In this document: positions 1-8,390 of the stretch, piece after piece | Numbering within the stretch: the first letter of the stretch is position 1 | How the letters are laid out: each line of letters begins with the position of its first letter | Source: DASSHA01 sp035693145 | GTDB lineage: Bacteria; Chloroflexota; Limnocylindria; Limnocylindrales; CSP1-4 | NCBI GenBank assembly: GCA_035693145.1 | Contig: DASSHA010000011.1 | Span: forward strand, 1-16,472 | Direction of reading: 5' to 3' | DNA length: 16,472 nt | The notes under the pieces: generated by a model | Databases searched by the model: none | Told to the model about the DNA's origin: nothing | The model's input: the letters and a program-made list of their open reading frames with translations, nothing else | Position numbers and translations under genes: made by a program

Positions 1-677
1 GTCGGGCCATCGACCGGGATCGCATCAACGCTGCCCGCCTGAAGCGCGGCGATCCGCGCCGACTGACCGCCAATCTGGATGCGGCTCGCATCGGTCTGAC
101 CGAGTCCCCCGGCCTTCATGGCCATCAGAACCTCCGCGTCCGACTGGCCTCCAATCTGGCTAATGCCGATCTTCTTGCCACGCAGGTCGCCCGGCGAAGT
201 GATGTCACTCTTGGCGACGATAACGTCGTAGAACCGGTTGTAGAGCACCGCGACGTCCTGGACCGGGGTGGATGTGCCGACCGTGAGCATGGTGCTGTTA
301 GGGGAGGTTCCGATCGCATCAACCTGTCCGGCAATCAATGCCTGTAAGGCGGCCGCGTTGCCGTCGATGAAGGGAACACTCACGTCGAGCCCGTACTTCT
401 TGTAAAGCCCCTCGGCCAATGGCAGTTGATTGAGGAATTCGGTGACTTCGACAGCCGATGCGGCGAGAGTCAAGCTGGATTTCTCGGGCTGTGGCAACTG
501 GCCTGTCGGGGCCGTCCCGCTCGCCTGCGCTGAAACGAGCGGCGACGAAGCCACGGTCGCCGAGGGACTCGGCGCAACCGACGGGGCAGCAGCCTGACAT
601 GCCGCGAGCGCGGCGACGGCTAACGACGTTAGAAGGGCCAACGTCTTGGAGTGCAGTCGCGACGCGCGGATACCCAT
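1..677 (-). CDS. ABC transporter substrate-binding lipoprotein, NMT1/SsuA-like (partial, C-terminus beyond left edge)
   Basis: This gene binds a small organic substrate outside the membrane and delivers it to an ABC permease. Reading from ATG at 677, the frame stays open to the window edge (225 codons). An AGGAGG ribosome binding site lies 8 nt before the ATG. The N-terminus has basic residues, a hydrophobic stretch and the lipobox LAAC with Cys27, so it is a predicted lipoprotein. A Ser/Pro/Ala-rich linker follows. The mature domain begins near residue 68 and reads like the NMT1/THI5/SsuA family: EGLYKKYGLDV, then ALIAGQVDAIGTSPN, then SPGDLRGKKIGIS, and AALQAGSVDAIP near the edge. It is a distant paralogue of the binding protein at 12674-13768, and both genes have the same 12-base palindromic motif upstream. 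The substrate is unknown; this family includes sulfonate, taurine, nitrate and pyrimidine-precursor binders. Permease and ATPase genes may follow beyond the left edge. Confidence 0.85.
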   Translation of the reverse strand, partial: MGIRASRLHSKTLALLTSLAVAALAACQAAAPSVAPSPSATVASSPLVSAQASGTAPTGQLPQPEKSSLTLAASAVEVTEFLNQLPLAEGLYKKYGLDVSVPFIDGNAAALQALIAGQVDAIGTSPNSTMLTVGTSTPVQDVAVLYNRFYDVIVAKSDITSPGDLRGKKIGISQIGGQSDAEVLMAMKAGGLGQTDASRIQIGGQSARIAALQAGSVDAIPVDGP

Positions 678-732
678 GAGTTGCTCCTCCTCTCGACGGC
701 GCAGTGGCGGACCGCTGCTGCGGCGCCCGTCT

Positions 733-740
733 TGTATACA
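733..740. promoter_or_regulatory. TGTATACA palindrome upstream of the left binding-protein gene
   Basis: A perfect 8-bp palindrome lies in the 94-bp gap between the LVIVD gene (ends 772) and the binding-protein gene (starts 677), 55 nt before that ATG. Read on the minus strand it sits in ACTCTGTATACA, a 12-mer repeated exactly before the other binding-protein gene near 13820. GTATAC-centred palindromes are typical operators of FadR/FCD-type GntR repressors. The minus-strand TATACA could also serve as a -10 element, but I see no good -35 at 16-18 nt. Nothing else stands out in this gap. Confidence 0.55.
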
Positions 741-771
741 GAGTACGCGGCGGCCAAACCGATATCCACCC

Positions 772-2016
772 TCAAACCTCGGTCCGCAGCACGAACAGGC
801 CCTGGTTCTTGTCGGTCAGGTAGATGACGCCGCGCCGGTCGACGAGGACGTCCTCGGACTGCGCCACGAGCGCGCTCGCCGGGAGCGGTCCATACCGACG
901 GACCGGGTCCGGCGGCACGAACCGGGCGATCTCGCGTGGCGTCCTGGCGTCCGCGACGTCGTAGACGCGCAGGCCGGCATTGAACCAGGTCAGATAGACG
1001 CGATCGTCCCGATCCTCGTGGTCGGGATGTCCCTGCGGCAGGTGGCTGTTGTGCGGGCCGAAGCGGCCGCCCTTGTCACAGTAGGTCGTGTACGGCAGGC
1101 CCGTTGTCGGAACCGGCAGCGGCAGCGTCGAGCGCAGGATCGGCGCGGCCTCGTCGGCGACGTCGACGATGCCGGCGAAGTCGAGCGGCTCGTCGCAACG
1201 CTCCGCGTGCGCCTCGCCGTTGAGGACGGCGAGTCCGCGGCCGACGAGCGGCAGGGCCGTGTGCACGCCCGAGCCCCAGAGGCCACCGTGGAATGGTGGC
1301 GCCACCGGGAACCGGCTGACGAGGGACGGTTGCGAGGGATCCGCGACGTCGAGGATGACCATTCCGGCTCCGCCGTACGACAGGAACGCCCGATCGCCGA
1401 CGACGTATGGCGGTCCGTGGAGCGAGAGGCCCTCGGCCTCGCTCGCGGGCTCCTCGTCGGGCGCCTGGCCGCGCAACCACCAGCGCCCGGACTCCCGAGG
1501 CGCGCTCGGATCGGCGAGGTCGACCGCGACGTAGACATAGCCGCGGAAGCCGGCCGGGTTCGCCGCCATGTGGAGCCAGCGGCCGCCGGCCCAGAAGTTG
1601 CGATGGCTGCCGGTGCCTCCGAGGCGGATCTGCGACAGCTGTCTCGGCGCCACCGGATCGCGGACGTCCCACACGAGCGCTGCCTCCTCGAACGCCGCCC
1701 CCGGACGTCCGCCCCACTGCGGCGGGATCCGCTGGAGCGCCGTCACCATCAGCCCCTCGGCGACGTTCACCTGGATCGTCCACGTGTCCGGTGGACCGGG
1801 GACGAACCGGACGAGGCGCGGGTCGCCAGGGTCGGTCACGTCGACGATCGACCAGCCGCGGTGCCAAAGGTGGCCGCAGTAGAGATACCAGCGACCGGCG
1901 ACCTCCTGGATCGCGAGCTTGAAGGCGGGACGGCCGTCGAGCTCCGAATAGCCGACGAGCTGGAGACCTTCCGCCTCGATCGGTTCGATCCGTCGTCTGT
2001 CAGCCGGCGGGCTCAT
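772..2016 (-). CDS. LVIVD-repeat (beta-propeller-like) protein, copy 1
   Basis: A 414-residue protein built of LVIVD-type repeats, seen as SIVDVTDPGDPRLV (57-69), LVWDVRDPVAP (114-124), MVILDVADPSQP (219-230), IVDVADEAAP (283-292) and LRVYDVADARTP (349-360). Such repeats usually fold as a beta-propeller. There is no signal peptide, so it should be cytoplasmic. A conserved block YCDKGGRFGPHNSH (312-325) recurs almost unchanged in the second LVIVD protein of this window, suggesting a binding or catalytic site. It is the last gene of the molybdenum-hydroxylase operon, starting about 16 nt after the [2Fe-2S] subunit stop. I chose ATG at 2016, which has a GGTG-like ribosome binding site; an in-frame GTG at 2025 is the alternative (417 residues). 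The function is not known. Possible roles are a lactonase-like or metal-dependent enzyme, or an accessory protein. Confidence 0.8.
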   Translation of the reverse strand: MSPPADRRRIEPIEAEGLQLVGYSELDGRPAFKLAIQEVAGRWYLYCGHLWHRGWSIVDVTDPGDPRLVRFVPGPPDTWTIQVNVAEGLMVTALQRIPPQWGGRPGAAFEEAALVWDVRDPVAPRQLSQIRLGGTGSHRNFWAGGRWLHMAANPAGFRGYVYVAVDLADPSAPRESGRWWLRGQAPDEEPASEAEGLSLHGPPYVVGDRAFLSYGGAGMVILDVADPSQPSLVSRFPVAPPFHGGLWGSGVHTALPLVGRGLAVLNGEAHAERCDEPLDFAGIVDVADEAAPILRSTLPLPVPTTGLPYTTYCDKGGRFGPHNSHLPQGHPDHEDRDDRVYLTWFNAGLRVYDVADARTPREIARFVPPDPVRRYGPLPASALVAQSEDVLVDRRGVIYLTDKNQGLFVLRTEV

Positions 2017-2032
2017 CGACCGCACCGCGCCG

Positions 2033-2549
<517 letters not shown>

Positions 2550-2557
<8 letters not shown>

Positions 2558-3431
2558 CGCTGCCTCCCCGTGCCCGCGCGACGGCCGTTCGGAGCGCCCG
2601 CTCGACGGCGACGCCGGCAAGCCGTCGCTTGAATTCGCTGCCGCCGCGCAGGTCGGCCCACGGTTCGATGTCCTGCCTGGCCGCTTCGCCGGTGGCACGC
2701 ACGAGATCGTCGTCGACCGAGCGGCCGGCGAGCAGCGCCTCGGCGGCAGTGGCACGGATCGGCGTGGGACCGGCGTTCGTGAGCGCGATCCGCGCTTCGG
2801 CGACGCACGACGCCTCGTCGAGCGAGACGACGACGGCCGCGCCGGCCATCCCGAAATCGCCGACCTGGCGTTCGAACTTCACGTACGCGCCTCCGCTTCT
2901 GCGCGACGGAGCGGGGATTCGCAGCTCGACGACGACCTCGTCGGCGGCCAGGGCCGTCTCGAAGAGCCCGACGAAGAAGTCGTCCACGGCCACCGACCGG
3001 CGGCCGGTCGGGCCGGCCAGGATCAGCTCCGCCCCCAGGGCGAGCATGGCCGCCGGGTGGTCGTTCGCCGGGTCGCCGTGGGCGAGGTTGCCGACGACCG
3101 TGCCCATGTTCCTGACGATCGGGTCGGCGATGACGCGGGTCGTGTCGAGCAGGATCGGGAACCGCTCGCGGACGAGTGGCGACGCCTCGAGGTCGGCCTC
3201 GCGCAGCAGCGGCCCGAGGACCAGGCCGCCGTCGGCGTCGCGCACGTACGACGCGTCCGGGATCCGGTTGATGTCCACGAGGTGCGACGGTTCTGCCAGG
3301 CGGAGCTTCATGAGCGGGATGAGGCTCGCTCCGCCGGCGAGGACCTTTGCCCCGGCCCCGAACCGTCCGAGCGCCTCGATCGCCTCGTCGAACGACCTGA
3401 CGGCGAGGTACTCGAATGCCGACGGGTACAT
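2550..3431 (-). CDS. Molybdenum hydroxylase FAD-binding (medium) subunit (CoxM-type)
   Basis: This flavoprotein subunit takes electrons from the [2Fe-2S] subunit and passes them to an acceptor. Its 293 residues match the usual length. The FAD-binding motifs of the CoxM family are visible: AGGAS at 32-36 (compare AGGHS) and TVVGN at 111-115 (compare TIGGN), followed by HGDPANDHPA. A later KFERQVGDFGMAGAAV (185-200) matches the family's C-terminal domain. The ATG at 3431 shares one base with the TGA of the large subunit (TGATG), which implies translational coupling. The gene order large-medium-small differs from the medium-small-large order of classical CO dehydrogenase operons. The family is secure; the electron acceptor and substrate are not known. 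Confidence 0.93.
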
Positions 3432-5803
3432 CAGGCGCGGGCCTCGACCGGCTGCGTCCGCGCGCTCGCGGCATCGAGTGCGTCGAGGACGCGCGCCGGC
3501 GTGACCGGAACGGTGCGGAGCTCCGCGCCCACCGTTCGGAGCGCAGCCCCGACGGCGCTGATGACCGCGGCCGGGACCGGGATCGCGCCGGCCTCACCGA
3601 CGCCCTTGATCCCCAGTGGGTTGCGGTCCGACGGCGTCTCCCGGTGATGGACCTCGATCGGCGGCATGTCCGTCGCGCGCGGGATCCCGTAGTCCATGAG
3701 CGAGCCGTTGAGGAGCTGGCCGTCGTCGTCGTAGACGAGCTCCTCGAACAGCGCCATCCCGAGGCCCTGGGTGACGCCGCCCATGATCTGGCCCTCGACG
3801 ACCATCGGGTTGATGAGACGGCCGCAGTCGTGGACGACGACGTACTTCAGGATCTCGACGCTGCCCGTCTCCACGTCGACCTCCACGGCGCAGGCGTGGA
3901 CGCCATTGGCGTAGGTGACGGTCGGCGGCTGGAAGCCGTCGTACTCGTCGAGGCCCGGGCCGATCGCCTCGTTCAGGCGCCCGATCCCCGGCGCGACGCG
4001 AGCAGCGAGCTGACCGAGCGGCATCCCGACCGAGGGCGAGCCGACGACGCTGACCCGCCCGTCCTCGATGCGGACGTCCCCCGGCGCCACCTCGAGGAGG
4101 TCGGCGGCGGCCCGGAGGACCTTCTCGCGCAGCCCGCGCGAGGCCGCCGCAATGGCGTTTCCGACGACGACGGCAGTCCGGCTCGCGATCGTCCCGCCAC
4201 CCCACGGCAGTGCGAGCGTGTCGCCCTGGACGATCCGGACGTCCTCGAGCCGGACCCCGAGCTCCTCGGCGCAGATCTGGGCGAACGTCGTCTCGTGGCT
4301 CTGGCCCTGCGACGGCGGGCCGACGGTGACGATGACCCTGCCGGACGGCTGGATCCGGATGAGGGCGCTCTCGTACGGCCCGACGCCGGTGCCTTCGATG
4401 TATGAGGCGGCGCCGACGCCGAAGAGGCGTCCCGGCCGCGCGCCCTCCTCGTACGGTCGACGCAGCGCGCCGAGGTCGAGTGCGGCGATCGCGTCGTCGA
4501 GGCAGGCGGTGTAGTCGCCGCCGTCGAGGATCTCGGGAACGCCGTCGCGGTACGGGATTCCCTGGTCGTATGGCATCTCGTCGGCCCGCAGCGTGTTGCG
4601 GCGACGGAGCTCGACGCGGTCGAGCTCGAGCGCGTCGGCGGCCGCGTCGAGGATCCCCTCCATCGCGAAGACGGCCTCCGGGCGCCCGGCCCCCCGCGCG
4701 GCCGCGTTCGGAGTCTTGTTCGTCAGGACGGTCAGGCACTCGAGCCGCATCGCCGGGATCCGGTACGCGCCCGGCAGGTGAGCCGCCGTGTTGTACGGGC
4801 AGACGAGGCACTCGACGTTCGATGCCCCGGCGTCGACGAAGTAGCGGTCCCTGAGGCCGAGGATCGTGCCGTCGGCACGGAGCGCGATCTCGAGGTCGTG
4901 GATCTGGTCGCGCGCGTGCGTCGCCGCGACGAAGTTCTCGCTCCTCGTGTCCGTCCAGCGGATCGTTCGGTCCAGGCGGAGCGCGACCGTCGGGACGATG
5001 AGCTCCTCGGGATAGACCATCGACTTGATGCCGAAGCCACCGCCCACGTCGGGCGCGACCACCCGGATGAGATCGCCGGGGATGCCGAGCACCCGTTCGA
5101 GGCCGTCCCGGAGCCAGTGCGGCTGCTGGCTCGCCGACCAGACCGTCACGCCCCCGGAGCGGCGATCCGGGACGGCGACGACGCCGCGGTTCTCGATCGG
5201 CGTCGGCGTCGAGCGGGGCAGGTGGATCCGCTGCCGGACGATCCGGTCGGCCCGCTCGAAGGCGGCCTCGACGTCGCCCTTGTCGACGACGAAGTGGGCC
5301 GCGAGGTTGTCACCCCAGTCGTCGTTGAGGAGCGGCGACCCGGGTTCGGCGGCGCGCTCGGGGTCGACGACGACGGGCAGCGTCTCGTAGTCGACCTCGA
5401 CGGCCCGGGCCGCGTCGTCGGCGAGGTACGGGTCGGTCGCGACGACGATCGCGACGGGCTCGCCGACGTAGCGGACCTTGTCGTCCGCGAGCAGGCGGAT
5501 GACCTCGGGACGGAGCTTGGGGTGGATGATGTCCTGGAGCGCCTTCGCGGGCGGGAACCAGGTCGGGTGAGGAAACGGGCCGTTGAGCGGGCCGAGCGAC
5601 CGAGCCGTCTCGACGGCGACGACGCCGGGCATCGCGGCGGCCGCCGCCGTTCGAACCTCGCCGATGCGCGCGTGCGCATAGACGCTGCGGACGACCGCGA
5701 CGTGGAGGGCGCCCGCCTGGCGGACGTCGTCGACGTACTCGCCGTCACCGACGAGGAGACGTCGATCCTCGACGCGCTTCACGGGGACGCCGAACACCGG
5801 CAT
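3431..5803 (-). CDS. Molybdenum hydroxylase large (molybdopterin cytosine dinucleotide-binding) subunit, xanthine dehydrogenase family
   Basis: This catalytic subunit hydroxylates a carbon of its substrate, typically an N-heterocycle, aldehyde or similar compound, using water. The 790 residues have the two-domain family layout. The N-terminal aldehyde-oxidase hammerhead includes GVPVKRVEDRRLLVGDGEYVDD and YVGEPVAIVVA (112-122). The molybdopterin domain includes GGGFG (254-258), the active-site loop AARGAGR (368-374), SQGQSHETTFAQI (498-510) and the catalytic glutamate E737 in GVGEAGAIP. The loop is not AYxCSFR, so this is not a form I aerobic CO dehydrogenase; it resembles the form II AYRGAGR loop with the tyrosine changed to alanine. 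The ATG at 5803 follows AGGAGG by 9 nt. It is the first gene of the operon, and a GTATAC palindrome lies about 50 nt upstream. No Mo-cofactor maturation gene is visible nearby. Confidence 0.93.
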   Translation of the reverse strand: MPVFGVPVKRVEDRRLLVGDGEYVDDVRQAGALHVAVVRSVYAHARIGEVRTAAAAAMPGVVAVETARSLGPLNGPFPHPTWFPPAKALQDIIHPKLRPEVIRLLADDKVRYVGEPVAIVVATDPYLADDAARAVEVDYETLPVVVDPERAAEPGSPLLNDDWGDNLAAHFVVDKGDVEAAFERADRIVRQRIHLPRSTPTPIENRGVVAVPDRRSGGVTVWSASQQPHWLRDGLERVLGIPGDLIRVVAPDVGGGFGIKSMVYPEELIVPTVALRLDRTIRWTDTRSENFVAATHARDQIHDLEIALRADGTILGLRDRYFVDAGASNVECLVCPYNTAAHLPGAYRIPAMRLECLTVLTNKTPNAAARGAGRPEAVFAMEGILDAAADALELDRVELRRRNTLRADEMPYDQGIPYRDGVPEILDGGDYTACLDDAIAALDLGALRRPYEEGARPGRLFGVGAASYIEGTGVGPYESALIRIQPSGRVIVTVGPPSQGQSHETTFAQICAEELGVRLEDVRIVQGDTLALPWGGGTIASRTAVVVGNAIAAASRGLREKVLRAAADLLEVAPGDVRIEDGRVSVVGSPSVGMPLGQLAARVAPGIGRLNEAIGPGLDEYDGFQPPTVTYANGVHACAVEVDVETGSVEILKYVVVHDCGRLINPMVVEGQIMGGVTQGLGMALFEELVYDDDGQLLNGSLMDYGIPRATDMPPIEVHHRETPSDRNPLGIKGVGEAGAIPVPAAVISAVGAALRTVGAELRTVPVTPARVLDALDAASARTQPVEARA

Positions 5804-5832
5804 CGGTCGGGTCCTCCTCCCTCGAACAGGGG

Positions 5833-5849
5833 CCGGGCCTGATGCCCGG
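5833..5849 (-). other. Stem-loop in the leader of the molybdenum hydroxylase operon
   Basis: CCGGGC at 5833-5838 and GCCCGG at 5844-5849 form a perfect 6-bp stem with a 5-nt loop. It sits between the GTATAC palindrome (5853-5858) and the ribosome binding site of the large subunit. It is not followed by a T run on the minus strand. It could extend the operator, form a 5' mRNA hairpin, or be a chance GC-rich repeat. Confidence 0.35.
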
Positions 5850-5850
5850 T

Positions 5851-5860
5851 TCGTATACTA
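5851..5860. promoter_or_regulatory. GTATAC-centred palindrome upstream of the molybdenum hydroxylase operon
   Basis: TCGTATACTA contains the perfect GTATAC core at 5853-5858, 49 nt before the large-subunit ATG at 5803. It lies in the 110-bp gap after the nitrilase gene. The sequence TTCGTATAC is shared, on the opposite strand, with the copy near 8297. A GntR-type operator is the likeliest reading, by analogy with GTATAC-core operators of that family; a -10 hexamer is possible. Confidence 0.5.
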
Positions 5861-5890
5861 AACCACCCCCGGTTCTGTTCGCGCCGGCGC

Positions 5891-5915
5891 AGCGGGCATG
5901 GGATTTCTGCCCGCT
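5891..5915 (-). terminator. Stem-loop at the nitrilase stop codon, candidate terminator
   Basis: AGCGGGCA (5891-5898) and TGCCCGCT (5908-5915) form a perfect 8-bp stem with a 9-nt loop. On the minus strand the stem begins inside the TAG stop of the nitrilase gene (5914-5916). A 10-bp palindrome GCGCCGGCGC follows at 5881-5890. There is no U tract, so intrinsic termination would be weak; it may instead protect the mRNA 3' end. Its place between two operons supports a terminator role. Confidence 0.45.
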
Positions 5916-7050
5916 ACTCTCCCCGTCCCGAAGGCGCCTCGGGCGACGGGCTCGAGGAGCGTTCGCCGTCGCCCGTCGGGGCAGAACCCGGCTCGAGCGC
6001 GGGAGCCATTTCGCCCGACAGCTGCCGCAGCGGCCCGCCGTCGATCAGCAGCCACGTCGGATTGGCATCTGGCTCCTGGCGCGCGGCGCCGACCCGGATC
6101 GACGGGGCGGCCGGCGTGACGTTCACCGCGAGCTGGAAGATGTCGAACCGGTTGTAGTCGCCCGCGTAGTCGTGGACGATCTTGCGTGGCACGATCCGCC
6201 CGATGTCGGCCTCGGCATAGAGGATGTCCTCGCCGCCTCCGAGCGGTCCAGCGAGCACCCGGCCGCCGGGCGCGTAGATCGCGCTTCCGCCCCGCCCTGC
6301 CGCCTCGCGGATGTGGGCGCGATCCTCGTCGCTCGCCGGCAGGCGCTCCTCCATCTCGGGCGAGACGGCGCCGATCGTGTTCACGACGAAGCACGAGTTC
6401 TGGTACGCGATCGACCGTCCTGCGACGTCGGCGATCGCCTGCATGTCGACGGAGCGGTTGAAGAAGCTCGGCCAGCTCGCGACGTGTACGCGTGCCCCGA
6501 GCGCCTGCATGGAATAGGTCAGCAGCGGGTTGGAGTTCTCGCCACACATCAGCCCGCTGACGGAGCCGAACTCCGTGGGAAAGACGCGAACACTGTCCCC
6601 CGCGCCTGGCGTGTGGACGATCCGCTCGCCGACGGTCGGCACGATCTTGCGCCGGCAGCCGAGGATCGCCCCGTCCCGGCCAATCACGAGCTGGGAGTTG
6701 TAGAGCGTGCCCATGCTCGACGCGGTCTTCTCGCAGATCCCGATCACGACCATGCAGCTCGCCGCACGCGCGGCCGCGCAGAGTGCGTCGGTCTCGGGAC
6801 TCGGCACGACGACGGCGTTGTTGACGAGCTCGATCGACATCGCGGACGACGTCGGGCTGGTCGCCGGGTGGAAGTGGAACCACAGTGGATGGGCTGGCAC
6901 GTAGCCCTCGGGGAAGGCGACGAGATCGGCGCCGTTCGCGCCCGCCTCACGAATGATGTCGCACGCCTTCGCGATCGTCGCCTCGCGGTCGAGGAAGACC
7001 GGCGCGACCTGAGCCGCCGCCAGCCGGACCGTCGGGTACGTGTCGCTCAT
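5914..7050 (-). CDS. Carbon-nitrogen hydrolase, nitrilase family
   Basis: This enzyme likely hydrolyses a nitrile, or another C-N bond, to a carboxylate with release of ammonia. The Glu-Lys-Cys triad of the nitrilase superfamily is clear: E48 in FPEGY, K135 in CRRKIVPT and C169 in GLMCGENSNPL. The CGEN context around the cysteine and the PTxxER segment (138-143) fit true nitrilases (branch 1) better than amidase-type members. The last 25 or so residues are a Ser/Pro/Gly-rich tail with no family match; 378 residues is slightly long for the family. The ATG at 7050 overlaps the stop of the upstream luciferase-type gene by 4 nt (ATGA), so the two proteins are probably made together. No signal peptide is seen, so it should be cytoplasmic. 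The substrate is unknown. Confidence 0.9.
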   Translation of the reverse strand: MSDTYPTVRLAAAQVAPVFLDREATIAKACDIIREAGANGADLVAFPEGYVPAHPLWFHFHPATSPTSSAMSIELVNNAVVVPSPETDALCAAARAASCMVVIGICEKTASSMGTLYNSQLVIGRDGAILGCRRKIVPTVGERIVHTPGAGDSVRVFPTEFGSVSGLMCGENSNPLLTYSMQALGARVHVASWPSFFNRSVDMQAIADVAGRSIAYQNSCFVVNTIGAVSPEMEERLPASDEDRAHIREAAGRGGSAIYAPGGRVLAGPLGGGEDILYAEADIGRIVPRKIVHDYAGDYNRFDIFQLAVNVTPAAPSIRVGAARQEPDANPTWLLIDGGPLRQLSGEMAPALEPGSAPTGDGERSSSPSPEAPSGRGE

Positions 7051-8099
7051 GCGCGTGCTGTCCGTCGCGGCAATGGTTCGTCAACCGCAGGCAGAACGTC
7101 GGTCGCAAGGATCTTCATCGTCTCCAGCAGCTCCTCGACGGTGTCGTACAACAACTTGAACTCGACGAGGTCGACTCCGGCTTCCTGATATTCACGCAGA
7201 CGCCGGATGAACGTCGGAGGCGACCCCATGATGGTTCGGGAGTCGAATTCCGCGCGCGTGGTGAATTGCGGCCCCACGGTCCGGACGCCACGATCGATCG
7301 CCGCCTCGTCCGACGTCGACAGACTTGCAAACAGGTTGACAGGATGATCAGTAGGTTCATCGAGCCCGGCCGCGGCCCTCAGTGAGATCACTTCGCGGGC
7401 CCCCGCGCCGTACTGCTCAGCCGAAATCTGGCTCGGGTACCACGCGTCGCCCAGCCTGGCTGCGCGCTCACGGGCTTTCGCCGAACGACCGCCGATCCAG
7501 ACCGGCGGCCTCGGCTTCTGAAGGGGTTTGGGAAAGACATCGAGATCGTCGAACGAAACGTGTTGGCCATGGAACGTGGCGCTCTGTTGCGTCCAGATGG
7601 CGACCATCGCCTGGATATGCTCGTCGAGTAGCGACCCGCGGTTGCCTGTCACCCCGAAAGCCTTGTACTCGCGCACGCGATTGTCGCGCCGGGTTCGGCT
7701 GATCACGCTCGCGTCCGCGTCTGCCAGGCTTACCAAGCCTCCCAAACCTGCGCCCACGATCAGCCGGCCGCCGGACAGGAAGTCCAGGGTCGCGGCCTGC
7801 TTCGCCATGAGGATCGGTTCGCGGACAGGGACCAGCATGACGCCCGCGAGCAGACGCACGTCCTTCGTCCACGCGGCCGCGAACGATAGAGCCGTGACGA
7901 CCTCGAGCTTGTCATGGTCCTGCCCTGGGGCGACCGAATCTGCGGACCCGCAGGAGATGTACGAGCCATCGAAGACGATGTGATCGTCGGCCGACACGGC
8001 GTAGTAACCGAGCTCGTCCGCCGCGACGCAGACTCGCCGCAGCGCGTCCAGCCCTACAACGCGATTCGTGTTGGGAAGCCGGATCGCAGCTCGCATCAT
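7047..8099 (-). CDS. Luciferase-family (LLM class) flavin/F420-dependent oxidoreductase, copy 1
   Basis: A 350-residue TIM-barrel oxidoreductase of the bacterial-luciferase superfamily. Supporting segments are ADDH (37-40), the flavin-site region LVPVREPILMAKQAATLD (89-106), SGGRLIVGAGLGG (109-121), PRPPVWIGGRSAKARERAA and LGDAWYPS. These are standard landmarks of the family, but they do not separate FMN-dependent monooxygenases from F420-dependent dehydrogenases. It is a clear paralogue of the protein at 13899-14957. It starts with two consecutive ATG codons (8099 and 8096) and has no strong ribosome binding site. Its stop overlaps the nitrilase start. The pairing with a nitrilase suggests that oxidation of a substrate precedes C-N hydrolysis. 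The cofactor and substrate are not determined. Confidence 0.9.
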   Translation of the reverse strand: MMRAAIRLPNTNRVVGLDALRRVCVAADELGYYAVSADDHIVFDGSYISCGSADSVAPGQDHDKLEVVTALSFAAAWTKDVRLLAGVMLVPVREPILMAKQAATLDFLSGGRLIVGAGLGGLVSLADADASVISRTRRDNRVREYKAFGVTGNRGSLLDEHIQAMVAIWTQQSATFHGQHVSFDDLDVFPKPLQKPRPPVWIGGRSAKARERAARLGDAWYPSQISAEQYGAGAREVISLRAAAGLDEPTDHPVNLFASLSTSDEAAIDRGVRTVGPQFTTRAEFDSRTIMGSPPTFIRRLREYQEAGVDLVEFKLLYDTVEELLETMKILATDVLPAVDEPLPRRTARA

Positions 8100-8203
8100 G
8101 AGCCGCGGTCCGGGAGGCGTTCAGTCAACTGGCGAAACGAGCAGCCCCACCGCGAGCCGCCGACGAAGGCATCCCTCAACAGGCTGGCGTCGGTGCCGTT
8201 CAT
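8096..8203 (-). CDS. Possible 35-residue leader ORF before the luciferase/nitrilase operon
   Basis: Reading from ATG at 8203 gives 35 residues beginning MNGTDASLLRDAFVGG and ending QLTERLPDRGS. Its TGA overlaps the first ATG of the luciferase-type gene by 4 nt (ATGA), the same junction style as elsewhere in this window. The ribosome binding site is poor, and no family is recognised. In GC-rich DNA a 35-codon open frame can arise by chance, so this is tentative. If real, it could couple translation into the downstream gene, which itself lacks a good ribosome binding site. Confidence 0.22.
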   Translation of the reverse strand: MNGTDASLLRDAFVGGSRWGCSFRQLTERLPDRGS

Positions 8204-8270
8204 CCCGGTGGGCGTCTCGCTTCAAGTCGGGCGACCGTGCGGGCGGGATCCACGCCTGATGCAGCCTGAT

Positions 8271-8349
8271 CACGCATCGCGTGGCAGCAATGTATACGAA
8301 GATACGCATGTTGCGCTGCTTTGCGCGACCATTTCGAGCGGTTCGCTCG
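8271..8349. promoter_or_regulatory. Divergent control region with three palindromes, including TGTATAC
   Basis: The 291-bp gap 8100-8390 separates the minus-strand luciferase/nitrilase operon from the plus-strand exporter operon, so promoters for both must lie here. It holds CACGC-ATC-GCGTG (8271-8283), the GTATAC core at 8292-8297 inside TGTATACGAAGATAC, and CGAGCG-GTT-CGCTCG (8335-8349). GTAT at 8292 and ATAC at 8302 form a further inverted pair around the site. The GTATAC core matches the three sites before other operons here. Which direction it controls cannot be told; it is 94 nt from the exporter ATG and 193 nt from the luciferase ATG. I could not assign convincing -35/-10 pairs. Confidence 0.5.
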
Positions 8350-8390
8350 TGGTTCGGGCGCGGGCGGCGGCCGACGTTTCGGGGTGATCG

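Noticed and set aside
733..740. Reading TATACA on the minus strand simply as a -10 box
   Set aside because: No acceptable -35 lies 16-18 nt upstream at the binding-protein sites, and the full palindrome recurs at four operons; it is kept only as a secondary possibility.
2558..2755. N-terminal extension of the [2Fe-2S] subunit
   Set aside because: It overlaps the FAD subunit, lacks ferredoxin features, and the ATG at 2557 gives the usual length.
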